Assembly: GCF_014982975.1 (NCBI RefSeq)
Contig: NZ_JADCKL010000015.1
Coordinates: 1 to 64,000, forward strand
Direction: 5' to 3'
DNA: 64,000 nt
Origin: Claveliimonas monacensis
GTDB taxonomy: Bacteria > Bacillota > Clostridia > Lachnospirales > Lachnospiraceae
Position numbers and translations under genes: made by a program. Below are positions 52,816 to 60,917 of this stretch, one piece after another (the stretch's first letter is position 1; each line of letters begins with the position of its first letter). Under the pieces are notes generated by a model. That model saw only the letters and a program-made list of their open reading frames with translations, was not told where the DNA came from and searched no databases.

Positions 52816-53202
52816 TTAACCGCCCCGATAATCCCGTTCAAAATCCCCTGCCATCTTCAACACCTCTTCCCTGAGTGCGAACAATTCCGCGATGCAGTGA
52901 CGGATTTCATCCTCCATAGCCAGAGAGCGTTCTCCGCCCGTATTGAAGTACCCTGCGATCTGATTCAGGTTCACACCGATCTTTCCATATGCCTCCACCA
53001 GACTTCGCAGTTCTTCCATATCGGCGACCACTTCTACTCGATGCACGATCTCCTTTTCCACCAAAAGTTTCCGCAGGCATTCGGATCTGGACACCCCCAG
53101 GATCTCCGCCTTCTTGTCCAGAAGTTCCAGCTCAATATCGGAAAGCCGGACTCCGACAAAACGCGGATGGTTCAGTTCCTGTTCCATTCTCCTTTTTCTC
53201 AT
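52816..53202 (-). CDS. MobC-like relaxosome accessory protein
   Basis: 128-residue DNA-binding protein. A ribbon-helix-helix start (RFVGVRLSDIELELLDKKAEILGVSRSECLRKLL) and the C-terminal family motif GVNLNQIAGYFNTGG are typical of MobC proteins that help a relaxase nick oriT. GGAG lies eight bases before the ATG. No relaxase follows it; the next genes are the Cys-rich ORF and rep. The hairpin cluster directly upstream (53224-53360) is the natural candidate for oriT. Confidence 0.85.
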   Translation of the reverse strand: MRKRRMEQELNHPRFVGVRLSDIELELLDKKAEILGVSRSECLRKLLVEKEIVHRVEVVADMEELRSLVEAYGKIGVNLNQIAGYFNTGGERSLAMEDEIRHCIAELFALREEVLKMAGDFERDYRGG

Positions 53203-53223
53203 GACTTCATCTCCTTTCTTTCA

Positions 53224-53360
53224 GTTACTTCAGTAACACCACAAAGGGGAGAACCGGCAGTCCTGCCGGAATCTACCTTTTGTGCTGCGTCCCACTTTCC
53301 AGTGGACGCCAATATCTGCCAAATCGGCAGATCATCGAGGGTATGGGGAATCGAAATCCC
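53224..53360. other. Candidate oriT: five consecutive inverted repeats
   Basis: Upstream of mobC lie GTTACT/AGTAAC (53224-53237), CCGGCAG/CTGCCGG (53254-53269), GTCCCACT/AGTGGAC (53289-53307), CTGCC/GGCAG (53316-53330) and GGGA/TCCC around TCGA (53346-53360). Position and hairpin density are typical of an origin of transfer. The nick site is not identified. Confidence 0.55.
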
Positions 53361-53387
53361 AAGCAAGAGCCCTACACAGGAAAACAC

Positions 53388-53700
53388 GATAGTGTATTAC
53401 GGGGTGGATCTTGCCCTATAATATCTACCCCCTCACTTAACGTAACCGGGAGCGGCTATTATACAGGGGCAAAAAGAAATAAATTTTATTTTTATCAACC
53501 AGATCCGCTCTTATCCTTTTTATTCTTTAAAGATCCCCTCACTTAACCCAATCGTCAGAGGAAGAAATACAAGGAGATTCGAAAATCTTTTTAATTTTCT
53601 GCTTCAAAAAATATTTCCTCTCACTTATAGAAAGGAAATTCAAGGATTATACAGTGTTTGGAGACAAAGTTTTTAATAAAGTGCATAAAAAAACATCCCG
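53388..53700. repeat. AT-rich gene-free stretch with CCTCACTTA repeats
   Basis: No convincing gene. CCCCTCACTTAAC occurs at 53429-53441 and 53535-53547, and a related CCTCTCACTTATAG at 53617-53630. The spacing is about 106 and 82 bases. They may be protein-binding sites or scars; base composition drops sharply here compared with the mob/rep module. Confidence 0.45.
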
Positions 53701-53717
53701 TCTTTTTTGACCGGATG
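53686..53717 (-). terminator. Terminator of the 117-residue acidic gene
   Basis: Minus strand CATCCGGTC pairs with GACGGGATG (one mismatch) around a six-A loop and is followed by seven Ts. Confidence 0.8.
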
Positions 53718-53774
53718 CCTGATTTTAATTCATAGATTTCTGTTATAAAAAATAGCCACCAGATTTTCCGGCAG

Positions 53775-54128
53775 CTATTCACATGTTAAATCATCACCAT
53801 ATTCTTTTTTTATCCTTGCACATAATCGATTCCAACTCTCTTCTTCCTCTTCTGGAGTTCTCTCTGGCAACACTACATCCTTTATATCATCCTCGATAGC
53901 TTTTACGTACTTATCTGATAATTCCGGATACTCATCCAGCAACCTTTCAAAGAGTTTATAAAGTCCATGCTCCGTACATTTAGCCAGGCATGAAGAAAAA
54001 AGTTCCATTGTCATTGGCTTTTGTTTATCGATTGCCGCCAGTTCATCATCGGAAAACTCGAATGTTAAGATAAGGAATTCTTCAAAATTATGTTTTTCTT
54101 TGTTGGATAGTTCATCATATTTTTTCAT
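53775..54128 (-). CDS. Small acidic hypothetical protein
   Basis: Unrecognised 117-residue soluble helical protein, about a quarter Asp or Glu (31 residues), with an EEEEE run near residue 97. No known motif. The AT-rich codon use matches the accessory island. GGGAG precedes the ATG and a clear terminator follows, so it is likely a real single gene. It is divergent from a small XRE-type regulator 107 bases away, an arrangement common for regulated accessory pairs. Confidence 0.6.
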   Translation of the reverse strand: MKKYDELSNKEKHNFEEFLILTFEFSDDELAAIDKQKPMTMELFSSCLAKCTEHGLYKLFERLLDEYPELSDKYVKAIEDDIKDVVLPERTPEEEEESWNRLCARIKKEYGDDLTCE

Positions 54129-54235
54129 CCCAGTTCTCCCTCCATATGCCTCTATTATAGATACATTTTTCAGTATAGTAAACCGTTATTTTTCCCATGA
54201 TAATGATTATATTACAAACTGGGAAGTGAGCAGAA

Positions 54236-54436
54236 ATGATAAGCTATTCTCCATTATGGGAGACCATGAAGAAACGGGATATCTCCACCTATACACTGAT
54301 TCATAAGTATGGTATCAATCCCCGGACGATCAATAATTTAAAACATAATAAGTCTATTACTATGTTTACACTGGAAAGGCTATGTGAGATTTTGAATTGT
54401 GAACCGAATGATATTATCAAGTTTGAGAAAGAATAA
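54236..54436 (+). CDS. Small XRE-family (Cro/CI-like) regulator
   Basis: 66-residue single-domain helix-turn-helix protein: MKKRDISTYTLIHKYGINPRTINNLKHNKSITMFTLERLCEILNCEPNDIIKFEKE is its core pattern (given in part by motif: YTLIHKYGI, TINNLKHN, LERLCEILNCEPNDII). GAAGTGAG lies upstream of the ATG. It is close in type to the decayed regulator at 60636-60850. It may control itself, the acidic gene or the nearby hsd operon. Confidence 0.88.
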   Translation: MISYSPLWETMKKRDISTYTLIHKYGINPRTINNLKHNKSITMFTLERLCEILNCEPNDIIKFEKE

Positions 54437-54471
54437 AAGCTACTGGAATTAATTATTGTCCAGTAGCTTTT
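54435..54471 (+). terminator. Terminator of the XRE gene, convergent with hsdM
   Basis: AAAAGCTACTGGA pairs perfectly with TCCAGTAGCTTTT; A/T runs on both sides allow action in both directions. Confidence 0.8.
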
Positions 54472-54541
54472 CATCATATCTAATATTTCAATCACAAAAC
54501 GTTGTGAATTTTTAACACATCGTATTATTCAATTTTTAAAT

Positions 54542-56032
54542 CTAATTTTTATTTAGCTTTTCTTGCAACAGGCTAAAACTCTCAAGAGCACTTTGCAAAT
54601 TTTCAATGATATCACTTGCAAGCTCATCAGGAGACGGAAGATTATCAAGATCTGCTAATGACTTATCTTTGATCCAGAAAATATCCAAGCTTGTCTTGTC
54701 CCGCTCCATAATTTCATCTACTGAGAATTTGCGAAAACGACCATCCGGATTATCTGCCGAATAGGTTTCTGTTCGTTCGTATCGGTTTTCAGGATTATAG
54801 CAACGAATAAAATCTTCAAGATCAGCGTCGCTCATTGGGTGCTGTTTGAGCGTGAAATGTATATTGGTACGGAAATCATAAATCCAAACATCTTTTGTCT
54901 GGCGATGAGCGCTGGCAGAACGCTTGTCAAAAAACAAAACATTTGCTTTTACTCCCGGTTTATAAAAAATACCGGTTGGCAAGCGAAGAATGGTATGTAA
55001 ATCGGTTGTTTCAAGCAGCTTTTTTCGAATTGTTTCACCTGCACCGCCCTCAAACAAGACATTATCTGGCACAACGACTGCTGCCTTTCCGGTAGCTTTG
55101 AGAATCGTGTTGATATGCTGTACGAAATTTAACTGCTTGTTTGAACTGGTTGTCCAGAAATCCTGCCGATTATAGACAAGGTCTTCGTCCTCTTGCTCGC
55201 CTCTCTCGTTGGTAAAAGTGATAGACGACTTTTTACCGAAAGGTGGGTTTGTCAGCACATAGTCTACACGGTATCCCGGGTCTGTCAGTAATGCATCTCC
55301 TAGCGTAACCGGAACATTTCCATAAATATCCCCGATATTGTGTAAATACAGGTTCATCAGTGCAGTTTTATAGGTGGCAGGGACAATTTCATTCCCATAA
55401 AAGGTCTCATTTTTCAAAAATTCTTTCTGCTCTCTATCTAGAGTAAAATTCTTCGGGTCTGCAAGAAAAGATTGCGATGCAAGGAAAAAACCGCCGCTAC
55501 CGCAGCAAGGATCAGCAATGGTTTTCATCGGCTCGGGACGCAGACAGCGCACCATTGCACGAATGAGCGGACGAGGAGTAAAGTACTGTCCCGCACCGCT
55601 TTTGATATCTTCTGCGTTCTTTTGTAACAAACCTTCGTAAATCTCTCCTTTTACATCGGAGGACATTGCCACCCATTTTTCTTTGTCTATCATCTGCACC
55701 ACACGGTACAAAATCGCCGCATTGTTGATTTTATTGACAGCCCCTTTAAAGATCTGCCCAAGAATACCGCTCTGATCTCCTAACTTTTCCAGTGTGGCTT
55801 TATATTGATTTTCAAGCTCCGCACCTTTTAACATATTCATATCCGCCCAACCATAACCAGTAGGAATACCGGTATCCCGCTTATAGGGCGGTTTTGCATA
55901 TTCGTCGGACATTTTCAAAAAGATGAGGTAGGTAAGCTGTTCGAGATAATCGCCGTAAGATACGCCGTCATCCCGAAGGGGATTGCACAGCCCCCATACT
56001 TTTGAAATAATAGTTGTAGTTTGTTCAGCCAC
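54542..56032 (-). CDS. hsdM: Type I restriction-modification methyltransferase subunit HsdM
   Basis: Adenine-N6 methyltransferase subunit of 496 residues. A helical N-terminal domain (about 1-140, YLEQLTYLIFLKMSDEY) precedes the catalytic domain, with GQYFTPRPLIRAMV, SAM motif ADPCCGSGGFFLAS (about 172-185) and catalytic motif NPPFGKK (about 262). Starts at GTG 56032 after GGGGG; only two bases separate it from the stop of the small ORF upstream. It is the last gene of the hsd operon, an unusual order (R-S-x-x-M). Confidence 0.95.
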   Translation of the reverse strand: MAEQTTTIISKVWGLCNPLRDDGVSYGDYLEQLTYLIFLKMSDEYAKPPYKRDTGIPTGYGWADMNMLKGAELENQYKATLEKLGDQSGILGQIFKGAVNKINNAAILYRVVQMIDKEKWVAMSSDVKGEIYEGLLQKNAEDIKSGAGQYFTPRPLIRAMVRCLRPEPMKTIADPCCGSGGFFLASQSFLADPKNFTLDREQKEFLKNETFYGNEIVPATYKTALMNLYLHNIGDIYGNVPVTLGDALLTDPGYRVDYVLTNPPFGKKSSITFTNERGEQEDEDLVYNRQDFWTTSSNKQLNFVQHINTILKATGKAAVVVPDNVLFEGGAGETIRKKLLETTDLHTILRLPTGIFYKPGVKANVLFFDKRSASAHRQTKDVWIYDFRTNIHFTLKQHPMSDADLEDFIRCYNPENRYERTETYSADNPDGRFRKFSVDEIMERDKTSLDIFWIKDKSLADLDNLPSPDELASDIIENLQSALESFSLLQEKLNKN

Positions 56033-56034
56033 AA

Positions 56035-56220
56035 TTATTTGCCCCCTTTTTCATCCGATATTTTTGTAAATCTATCAATACGAATTCCGGAGAAATTTTC
56101 TCCCCTCTTTTCAATGGTTATTCCAGACTGTTTAGGGGTTGTCTGAGGAGAAGATATCGGTTTTAATCCATTACCTTTTAAAATATCATTATTTGTTGAA
56201 TTCTTTGAATTTTCAGCCAT
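56035..56220 (-). CDS. 61-residue ORF coupled to hsdM
   Basis: Hydrophilic, probably disordered protein with Asn/Ser/Thr-rich N-terminus (MAENSKNSTNNDILKGNG) and basic centre (GITIEKRGENFSGIRIDRFTKIS). No family recognised. It begins one base after the stop of the membrane-protein gene and ends two bases before the hsdM start, so it is inside the hsd operon and probably translated. It might be a regulatory peptide or a partner of the membrane protein. Confidence 0.55.
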   Translation of the reverse strand: MAENSKNSTNNDILKGNGLKPISSPQTTPKQSGITIEKRGENFSGIRIDRFTKISDEKGGK

Positions 56221-56221
56221 A

Positions 56222-56770
56222 TTATATCCCTTTCTCTATGATAAGAACTAACGAATACAGAAGAAGCGCAATCACTACTTTGGTAACCGCAGAATCATAT
56301 TTTTTCTGTTTTTCAGCTATTATTTCACGCAAATTTGCAACAACTATGGTGTATTTATCAATCAACCATACCGCTGCAGCATCAGGATTCCATCGGTAGA
56401 TTTCTTCGTTGCGGATATCCATACTATCAAAAACAAGCAAAGCCTTGCTACGCATCAATAACAGCAATTGAATCACTGCCCATATAATGCAAACAGCACA
56501 TGCCACAGAACAGAGCAAAAGTAGAAGCAAAGAGAACAACTCTGAATTTGACTGTGTTCTGCAAATATCAGCAACATAAGTATAATTTACGCTGCCAAGG
56601 ATAACTAATAAAATGACGCCGCAGAATGCCAGTGTTACATTTACTTTCTCATAAATTTTATCGTAAGTATCAATCAACCGATGATAATCTTCAAAACACG
56701 CCTGTTGAACCAATTCCGCAGATGGGTATTGAACAGCCTGTTTTTCATCATCAATAACTTGTTCTTTCAA
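56222..56770 (-). CDS. Three-helix membrane protein inside the hsd operon
   Basis: 182 residues, not recognised. A cytosolic N-terminal helical region (about 1-40, KIYEKVNVT near its end) leads to two membrane helices (about 45-66 and 80-106), a soluble segment with MDIRNEEIYRWNPDAAAVWLIDKYTIVV, and a C-terminal membrane helix (about 160-180). TTG 56770 is favoured as start because GGGGGG at the end of hsdS is well spaced; a TTG at 56791 lacks a site. The outline recalls small membrane effectors of defence systems such as SLATT proteins, but I cannot show homology. Confidence 0.6.
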   Translation of the reverse strand: MKEQVIDDEKQAVQYPSAELVQQACFEDYHRLIDTYDKIYEKVNVTLAFCGVILLVILGSVNYTYVADICRTQSNSELFSLLLLLLCSVACAVCIIWAVIQLLLLMRSKALLVFDSMDIRNEEIYRWNPDAAAVWLIDKYTIVVANLREIIAEKQKKYDSAVTKVVIALLLYSLVLIIEKGI

Positions 56771-56774
56771 CCCT

Positions 56775-57896
56775 TTATATCCCCCCTTCAAACGCCTGTT
56801 TTAAAATACTCTGCCGCATCGCTTCGGCTTGTTGCAAGGCGGTATCAACTGTTTTTTCTATACTGTCGCAAATTGACATTTTAGCTTGAATATTTTCTAA
56901 TATTTTATTCTGCATCATTATGTCACATATTTTAATCTGTAGTTTTCTTGCTTTTTTAATACCAAAAGCCGGTTGACTTGTGGCCGTAGCACCTTTCATT
57001 AACTGTTGAGTTATATACGGAGAAGTAAATTGCCAAAATAAAAATTCTGGCAATATAAACTCTGAATTAGGTTGAATCAAAATCACATTTGCCGACAAAG
57101 TATAGTTTTGTGGTAATGGTAATTTGAAAGGCTTCCCAATTGTTCCAATTTTACCCATAACAAAGTCGCCTTTTTGAAGAGTGTATCTTTCAAAATGTTC
57201 TTTTGCTATCTGAGCAGAAACTTTTCGAGCAATATTAAAATTAATAATTTTTGCGTCATAATCTATATCTCCTATACCAATATAGGGGATTCCTCCTTCT
57301 ACTTCTGGTGGGGTTCTATGGCTCGGATGAGGATCTAACATAGTTGCAATCTTTTCCATATCGACTGCATTATTTAATGGTTCAAACGCCTCTTTCAGCA
57401 CTGCCTGACGGTAGACGGTAAGCTGCTGCTTGGTGGTTTTCAGTGTTTCAACCACCTTGTCCAGCTCGGGAAACAACTCCTCAATCCGTGCGACAATTCG
57501 TTCCTGCTCGGGCAAAGGGCGAACGATTAGTTCTTTTTTCTCAAGATGTTGATAATGTCTTGCGTATCCCTTATCCTCAATACGAAATGTAAGATATTGT
57601 GTTCCATAATAAAGATATTTAGGGAGTATTTCTTTCTTCGGTTGTAATACTTTTATACCATCTGCTCCTGGAGCAAAAGGAAATGTAATGAATTTTACAC
57701 ACTTCGTATGATCCCCAAATACGATAACAGGATAATCACATGCAAGCGCCTTAGTAAAATCATCTGTATATCCACCAATCAGCAAATGTCCTTGGTCTAT
57801 AATTGGCAATAAGCCTTTATCTAAATATTCTTTTTGCTTAATCTTTTTATCTGACGGAACACTTACTTTTTTGACTAATTCTTTATATATCGCCAT
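56775..57896 (-). CDS. hsdS: Type I restriction specificity subunit HsdS
   Basis: DNA-recognition subunit of 373 residues with two target-recognition domains (about 1-130 and 185-320), each followed by a conserved helix (LPEQERIVARIEELFPELDKVVETLKTTKQQL; ILENIQAKMSICDSIEKTVDTALQQAEAMRQSIL). The tails of the two helices share a QAVLKEAFE/QSILKQAFEGG repeat, as expected from the pseudo-symmetry of HsdS. The first domain is short compared with usual. It starts one base after the hsdR stop. Confidence 0.92.
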   Translation of the reverse strand: MAIYKELVKKVSVPSDKKIKQKEYLDKGLLPIIDQGHLLIGGYTDDFTKALACDYPVIVFGDHTKCVKFITFPFAPGADGIKVLQPKKEILPKYLYYGTQYLTFRIEDKGYARHYQHLEKKELIVRPLPEQERIVARIEELFPELDKVVETLKTTKQQLTVYRQAVLKEAFEPLNNAVDMEKIATMLDPHPSHRTPPEVEGGIPYIGIGDIDYDAKIINFNIARKVSAQIAKEHFERYTLQKGDFVMGKIGTIGKPFKLPLPQNYTLSANVILIQPNSEFILPEFLFWQFTSPYITQQLMKGATATSQPAFGIKKARKLQIKICDIMMQNKILENIQAKMSICDSIEKTVDTALQQAEAMRQSILKQAFEGGI

Positions 57897-57897
57897 T

Positions 57898-60636
57898 TTA
57901 CGCCACCAATTCTATATTCATTTCCTGTAAAATTTCCTCATACTGATCTCCAAACGCATCATAAAAGGCAAGCAGTCCGCCTTTTCTGTCAAAGGGCGTC
58001 AAATCTAAATCCTCTGGCAGAATACTTAAAGAGCTTGCAATGTGGTCTTTGATCAGCCGCAGCCATTCCATCTGCACCTCAGTAAAATGCACGGCGCCGG
58101 CGTTTTTCCGGAGCGTCCACTGCATAAAATTGTAATTTACCTTGTCTGCAAAGGGCGAAAGTTGATCTGTATAACCCATTTCAAAACGGATAATAGAAAT
58201 CAGGTCGGCAAGCTGAGCCATAACGCCTTTTTTCACTTTATTCGGCTTCTTAATGGCATAGCAATCCCACAGGCGTTCCACAGTAACGCCCTTTGACCTT
58301 AGCTTTTCATACAGCGCTTTCAGCTGTTCCACCGCCATTGCACGATTTGCGTACGGTTCGCTGTAAATAATCCGCAGGGCAAGGATTTCATCCCGGTTCT
58401 CCTCAATAAAGGTGCGGAATGTCTGTATCACACGGTCAGCATTTTCTTCCTTCTGCGTGTCATATCCGGCAAACAAAACCGAATCGAGATTTACATTGTC
58501 GATGATCTGGTCATGACTTCGGCGGACATTTTCAATAAAATCACGTGTATCGGGATTCATAAACGGAGCGACTGCCTGTACAATCAAATCCTTTTGCGCC
58601 TGTTTGAGTGCTTCGTCTGATGGTTTTTCCATTTTCGTATCTGTCTTTGCTTTTTCTGCAATCACATCTTCGTCAAAGGCATTGAGCAGATTTTCAGCAA
58701 CCTTTCCCGCACTTTCTCCGACTTTTTCTTCAAACTTCCTCCGCTCAGAAGTGTTCATCTGGTTGTTCAAACGAATTACACGGTTTGCAAGCGAAGTAAG
58801 TGTATCCTCGTCTTTAGCACCAAGCGCTACATTCATCATCAATTCTTTCATTGAAACAGATGGTTTGCGTTCCAGCGGACGAGTATCACATTTCTTTGAT
58901 TTGGTAACCCCCACTGCATCTATAATCACAAAATGATCTTTGTTTTCCATTGCGGAAGGTGTGACCTTTTGCAAATCGTCTTTTCCAAGCGTTCGGGTAC
59001 CACGTCCTTTCATCTGCTCAAAATAGTTCTTGCTACGCACATCACGCATAAAAATCAAGCATTCGATTGGTTTTACATCCGTACCGGTAGCAATCATATC
59101 TACGGTGACTGCAATACGGGGATTATAGTCGTTTCTGAAAGAGCTTAATACCGATTCTGGATTTTCTGCAGAATATGTAATTTTACGGCAGAAATCATTT
59201 CCTTCACCAAATTCGTCCCGTACAATCTGGACAATATCATCGGCGTGGCTGTCTGTCTTTGCAAAAATCAAAGTTTTTGGAACTTCTTTCCTCCTTGGGA
59301 ACAACGTTGTAAACAAGTTTTCTTTAAAAGTGCGTATCACAGTTCGGATCTGACTGGGATTGACAATATCTCTATCTAACTGAGGTGGCACATAGTCTAC
59401 GTCTTCATCCATCTGCATCCAGCGTTTTTTACGTGAAAGCCGATTGCGATACTCAATCAGCTGTTTCATCAGGCGTGCACCGTTTTTGGTGATTTCGGTT
59501 TCAATCAAGAAAATATCTTCCCCTACATTTACACCATCTACAATTGCTTGTTCGCGGGGGTATTCGCTGACAATGTTTTCATCAAAAAAAGCAAAAGTTC
59601 TCTTATCTGGTGTAGCAGTCAACCCAATAATAAATGCATCAAAATACGAAAGAACTTGACTCCACACATTGTAAATGGAACGATGACATTCATCTACAAT
59701 AATGCAGTCGAAAAATTCAGGGGGATATTTTTCGTTATAAACCACTTCTTTTGGCGCTCTGTTATTAGCGGTTGCATATTCCGCAAAGGATGTTTCTTCA
59801 GCAGATTCATCCAATTCTTCACCTTTGAGAATGGAATACATTCTCTGAATCGTGCTAATACAAATTTGAACATCCGAAGGAATATAAGAAGATTTTAACC
59901 GTCTCACCCCATAAAGCTGTGAAAAAGAACGAGGATCATCATTCGGAGTATATGCAAGAAATTCACGCTCAGCTTGTTCTCCAAGGCTTTTCGTATCCAC
60001 TAAAAATAAAATACGATTCATTTTACCATATTTCAATAAGCGATAGGCTGCTGTAATAGCCGTAAATGTTTTTCCAGCACCAGTTGCCATTTGAACAAGG
60101 GCTTTTTGACGGTTGTTGGAAAAAGAAATATCTAAATTCCGAATCGCATTAATTTGGCACTTTCGAAAGCCGGCTTCATCAAGTGGAGGAAAATTCTTCA
60201 TATTATTTCTGATCGTGCCCTCATTTGCAAGCAAACGCTCTAGGGTTTCTGGCCTGTGAAACGAAAATACTGTACGGGAACGGAACTTAATATCATTATA
60301 ATCAGTAAAACGAATTAGATTGTCCGTTGCTTCATAGGCAAAGCGAATTGAATATTCAATTTTAATCCATTTAAAAGTGCTATTTGCATAACGTGCGGAC
60401 TGTTCCTCTACAGTAGTGATATTTTCACCCGCCTCACTCTTTTTTGCTTCAATAACGCCAACAGGTATTCCATTCACAAAAAGCGCATAATCGACCGGCC
60501 CTGTATCCGTCGGAAACTCACGTACGGCGACACCTAGCGAAGCTATCGGATTCAATTTCTTCACGTCCTGTACTATCCAACCAGATTGTTCTAATTTTTT
60601 ATCAATCACTTTTCTCGCTTTTTGTTCAGGTTCCAT
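57898..60636 (-). CDS. hsdR: Type I restriction endonuclease subunit HsdR
   Basis: Motor and nuclease subunit of 912 residues. The N-terminal nuclease domain has DYALFVNGIPVGVIEAKKS (PD-ExK type, Asp and Glu-x-Lys). The SF2 helicase core has Walker A MATGAGKTFTAI (about 183-194), DEAD-type box VDECHRS, motif III LTATP, and C-terminal helicase motifs (TLIFAKTDSHADDI, MIATGTDVKPIECLIFMR). A helical C-terminus (about 620-912) assembles with HsdMS. Its ATG overlaps the stop of the decayed XRE gene (TAATG). Confidence 0.95.
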   Translation of the reverse strand: MEPEQKARKVIDKKLEQSGWIVQDVKKLNPIASLGVAVREFPTDTGPVDYALFVNGIPVGVIEAKKSEAGENITTVEEQSARYANSTFKWIKIEYSIRFAYEATDNLIRFTDYNDIKFRSRTVFSFHRPETLERLLANEGTIRNNMKNFPPLDEAGFRKCQINAIRNLDISFSNNRQKALVQMATGAGKTFTAITAAYRLLKYGKMNRILFLVDTKSLGEQAEREFLAYTPNDDPRSFSQLYGVRRLKSSYIPSDVQICISTIQRMYSILKGEELDESAEETSFAEYATANNRAPKEVVYNEKYPPEFFDCIIVDECHRSIYNVWSQVLSYFDAFIIGLTATPDKRTFAFFDENIVSEYPREQAIVDGVNVGEDIFLIETEITKNGARLMKQLIEYRNRLSRKKRWMQMDEDVDYVPPQLDRDIVNPSQIRTVIRTFKENLFTTLFPRRKEVPKTLIFAKTDSHADDIVQIVRDEFGEGNDFCRKITYSAENPESVLSSFRNDYNPRIAVTVDMIATGTDVKPIECLIFMRDVRSKNYFEQMKGRGTRTLGKDDLQKVTPSAMENKDHFVIIDAVGVTKSKKCDTRPLERKPSVSMKELMMNVALGAKDEDTLTSLANRVIRLNNQMNTSERRKFEEKVGESAGKVAENLLNAFDEDVIAEKAKTDTKMEKPSDEALKQAQKDLIVQAVAPFMNPDTRDFIENVRRSHDQIIDNVNLDSVLFAGYDTQKEENADRVIQTFRTFIEENRDEILALRIIYSEPYANRAMAVEQLKALYEKLRSKGVTVERLWDCYAIKKPNKVKKGVMAQLADLISIIRFEMGYTDQLSPFADKVNYNFMQWTLRKNAGAVHFTEVQMEWLRLIKDHIASSLSILPEDLDLTPFDRKGGLLAFYDAFGDQYEEILQEMNIELVA

Positions 60637-60850
60637 TACTTATTCACCTCATCATTTCCATCAAAATTAAGCTCTAAAATATCATCTACATTGCTTTGCA
60701 TATACGCTCTATGCTTTCCAAAGAAATATAGCTGCCTCTTTTCATTCGGGTAATGATATTTGCAAAAAAGCCTGTTTGTTCCACTAGCTGAGTATTGCTC
60801 ATATTCTATTCGATCATCATATGAAAAAGTTTTTTATAACTAACAGCCAT
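60636..60850 (-). pseudogene. Decayed XRE-family regulator upstream of hsdR
   Basis: A conceptual reading gives MAVSYKKLFHMMIE, a TAG stop, NMSNTQLVEQTGFFANIITRMKRGSYISLESIERICKAM-type text, then a frame change to NVDDILELNFDGNDEVNK and a stop that overlaps the hsdR start. This is a complete small Cro/CI-type regulator broken by one in-frame stop at codon 15 and a short deletion near codon 50. A normal GGAGG site and start remain. It was probably the controller of the hsd operon. Confidence 0.82.
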
Positions 60851-60877
60851 ATTATTTCCTCCGTATACAGAATAATA

Positions 60878-60895
60878 TATCACGAAAGAGTGATA
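60878..60895. promoter_or_regulatory. Inverted-repeat operator candidate before the hsd operon
   Basis: TATCAC, six bases, GTGATA: perfect arms, 28 bases upstream of the decayed regulator's start. A likely former binding site of that regulator. Confidence 0.5.
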
Positions 60896-60917
60896 AAACC
60901 AACTCAGAACAATAATA

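Noticed and set aside
52593-52841. 82-codon minus-strand frame between mobC and the Cys-rich ORF
   Set aside because: Possible but unsupported: no clear ribosome-binding site and its internal repeat follows a DNA direct repeat. Kept only as a note under the repeat.
53199-53387. 62-codon minus-strand frame just upstream of mobC
   Set aside because: It spans the hairpin cluster that looks like oriT, has no ribosome-binding site and no recognisable fold; the non-coding reading explains the region better.
54493-54515. Small CACAA/TTGTG hairpin after hsdM as terminator
   Set aside because: Only five base pairs and no T-run on the minus strand; the stronger hairpin at 54435-54471 is a better candidate.
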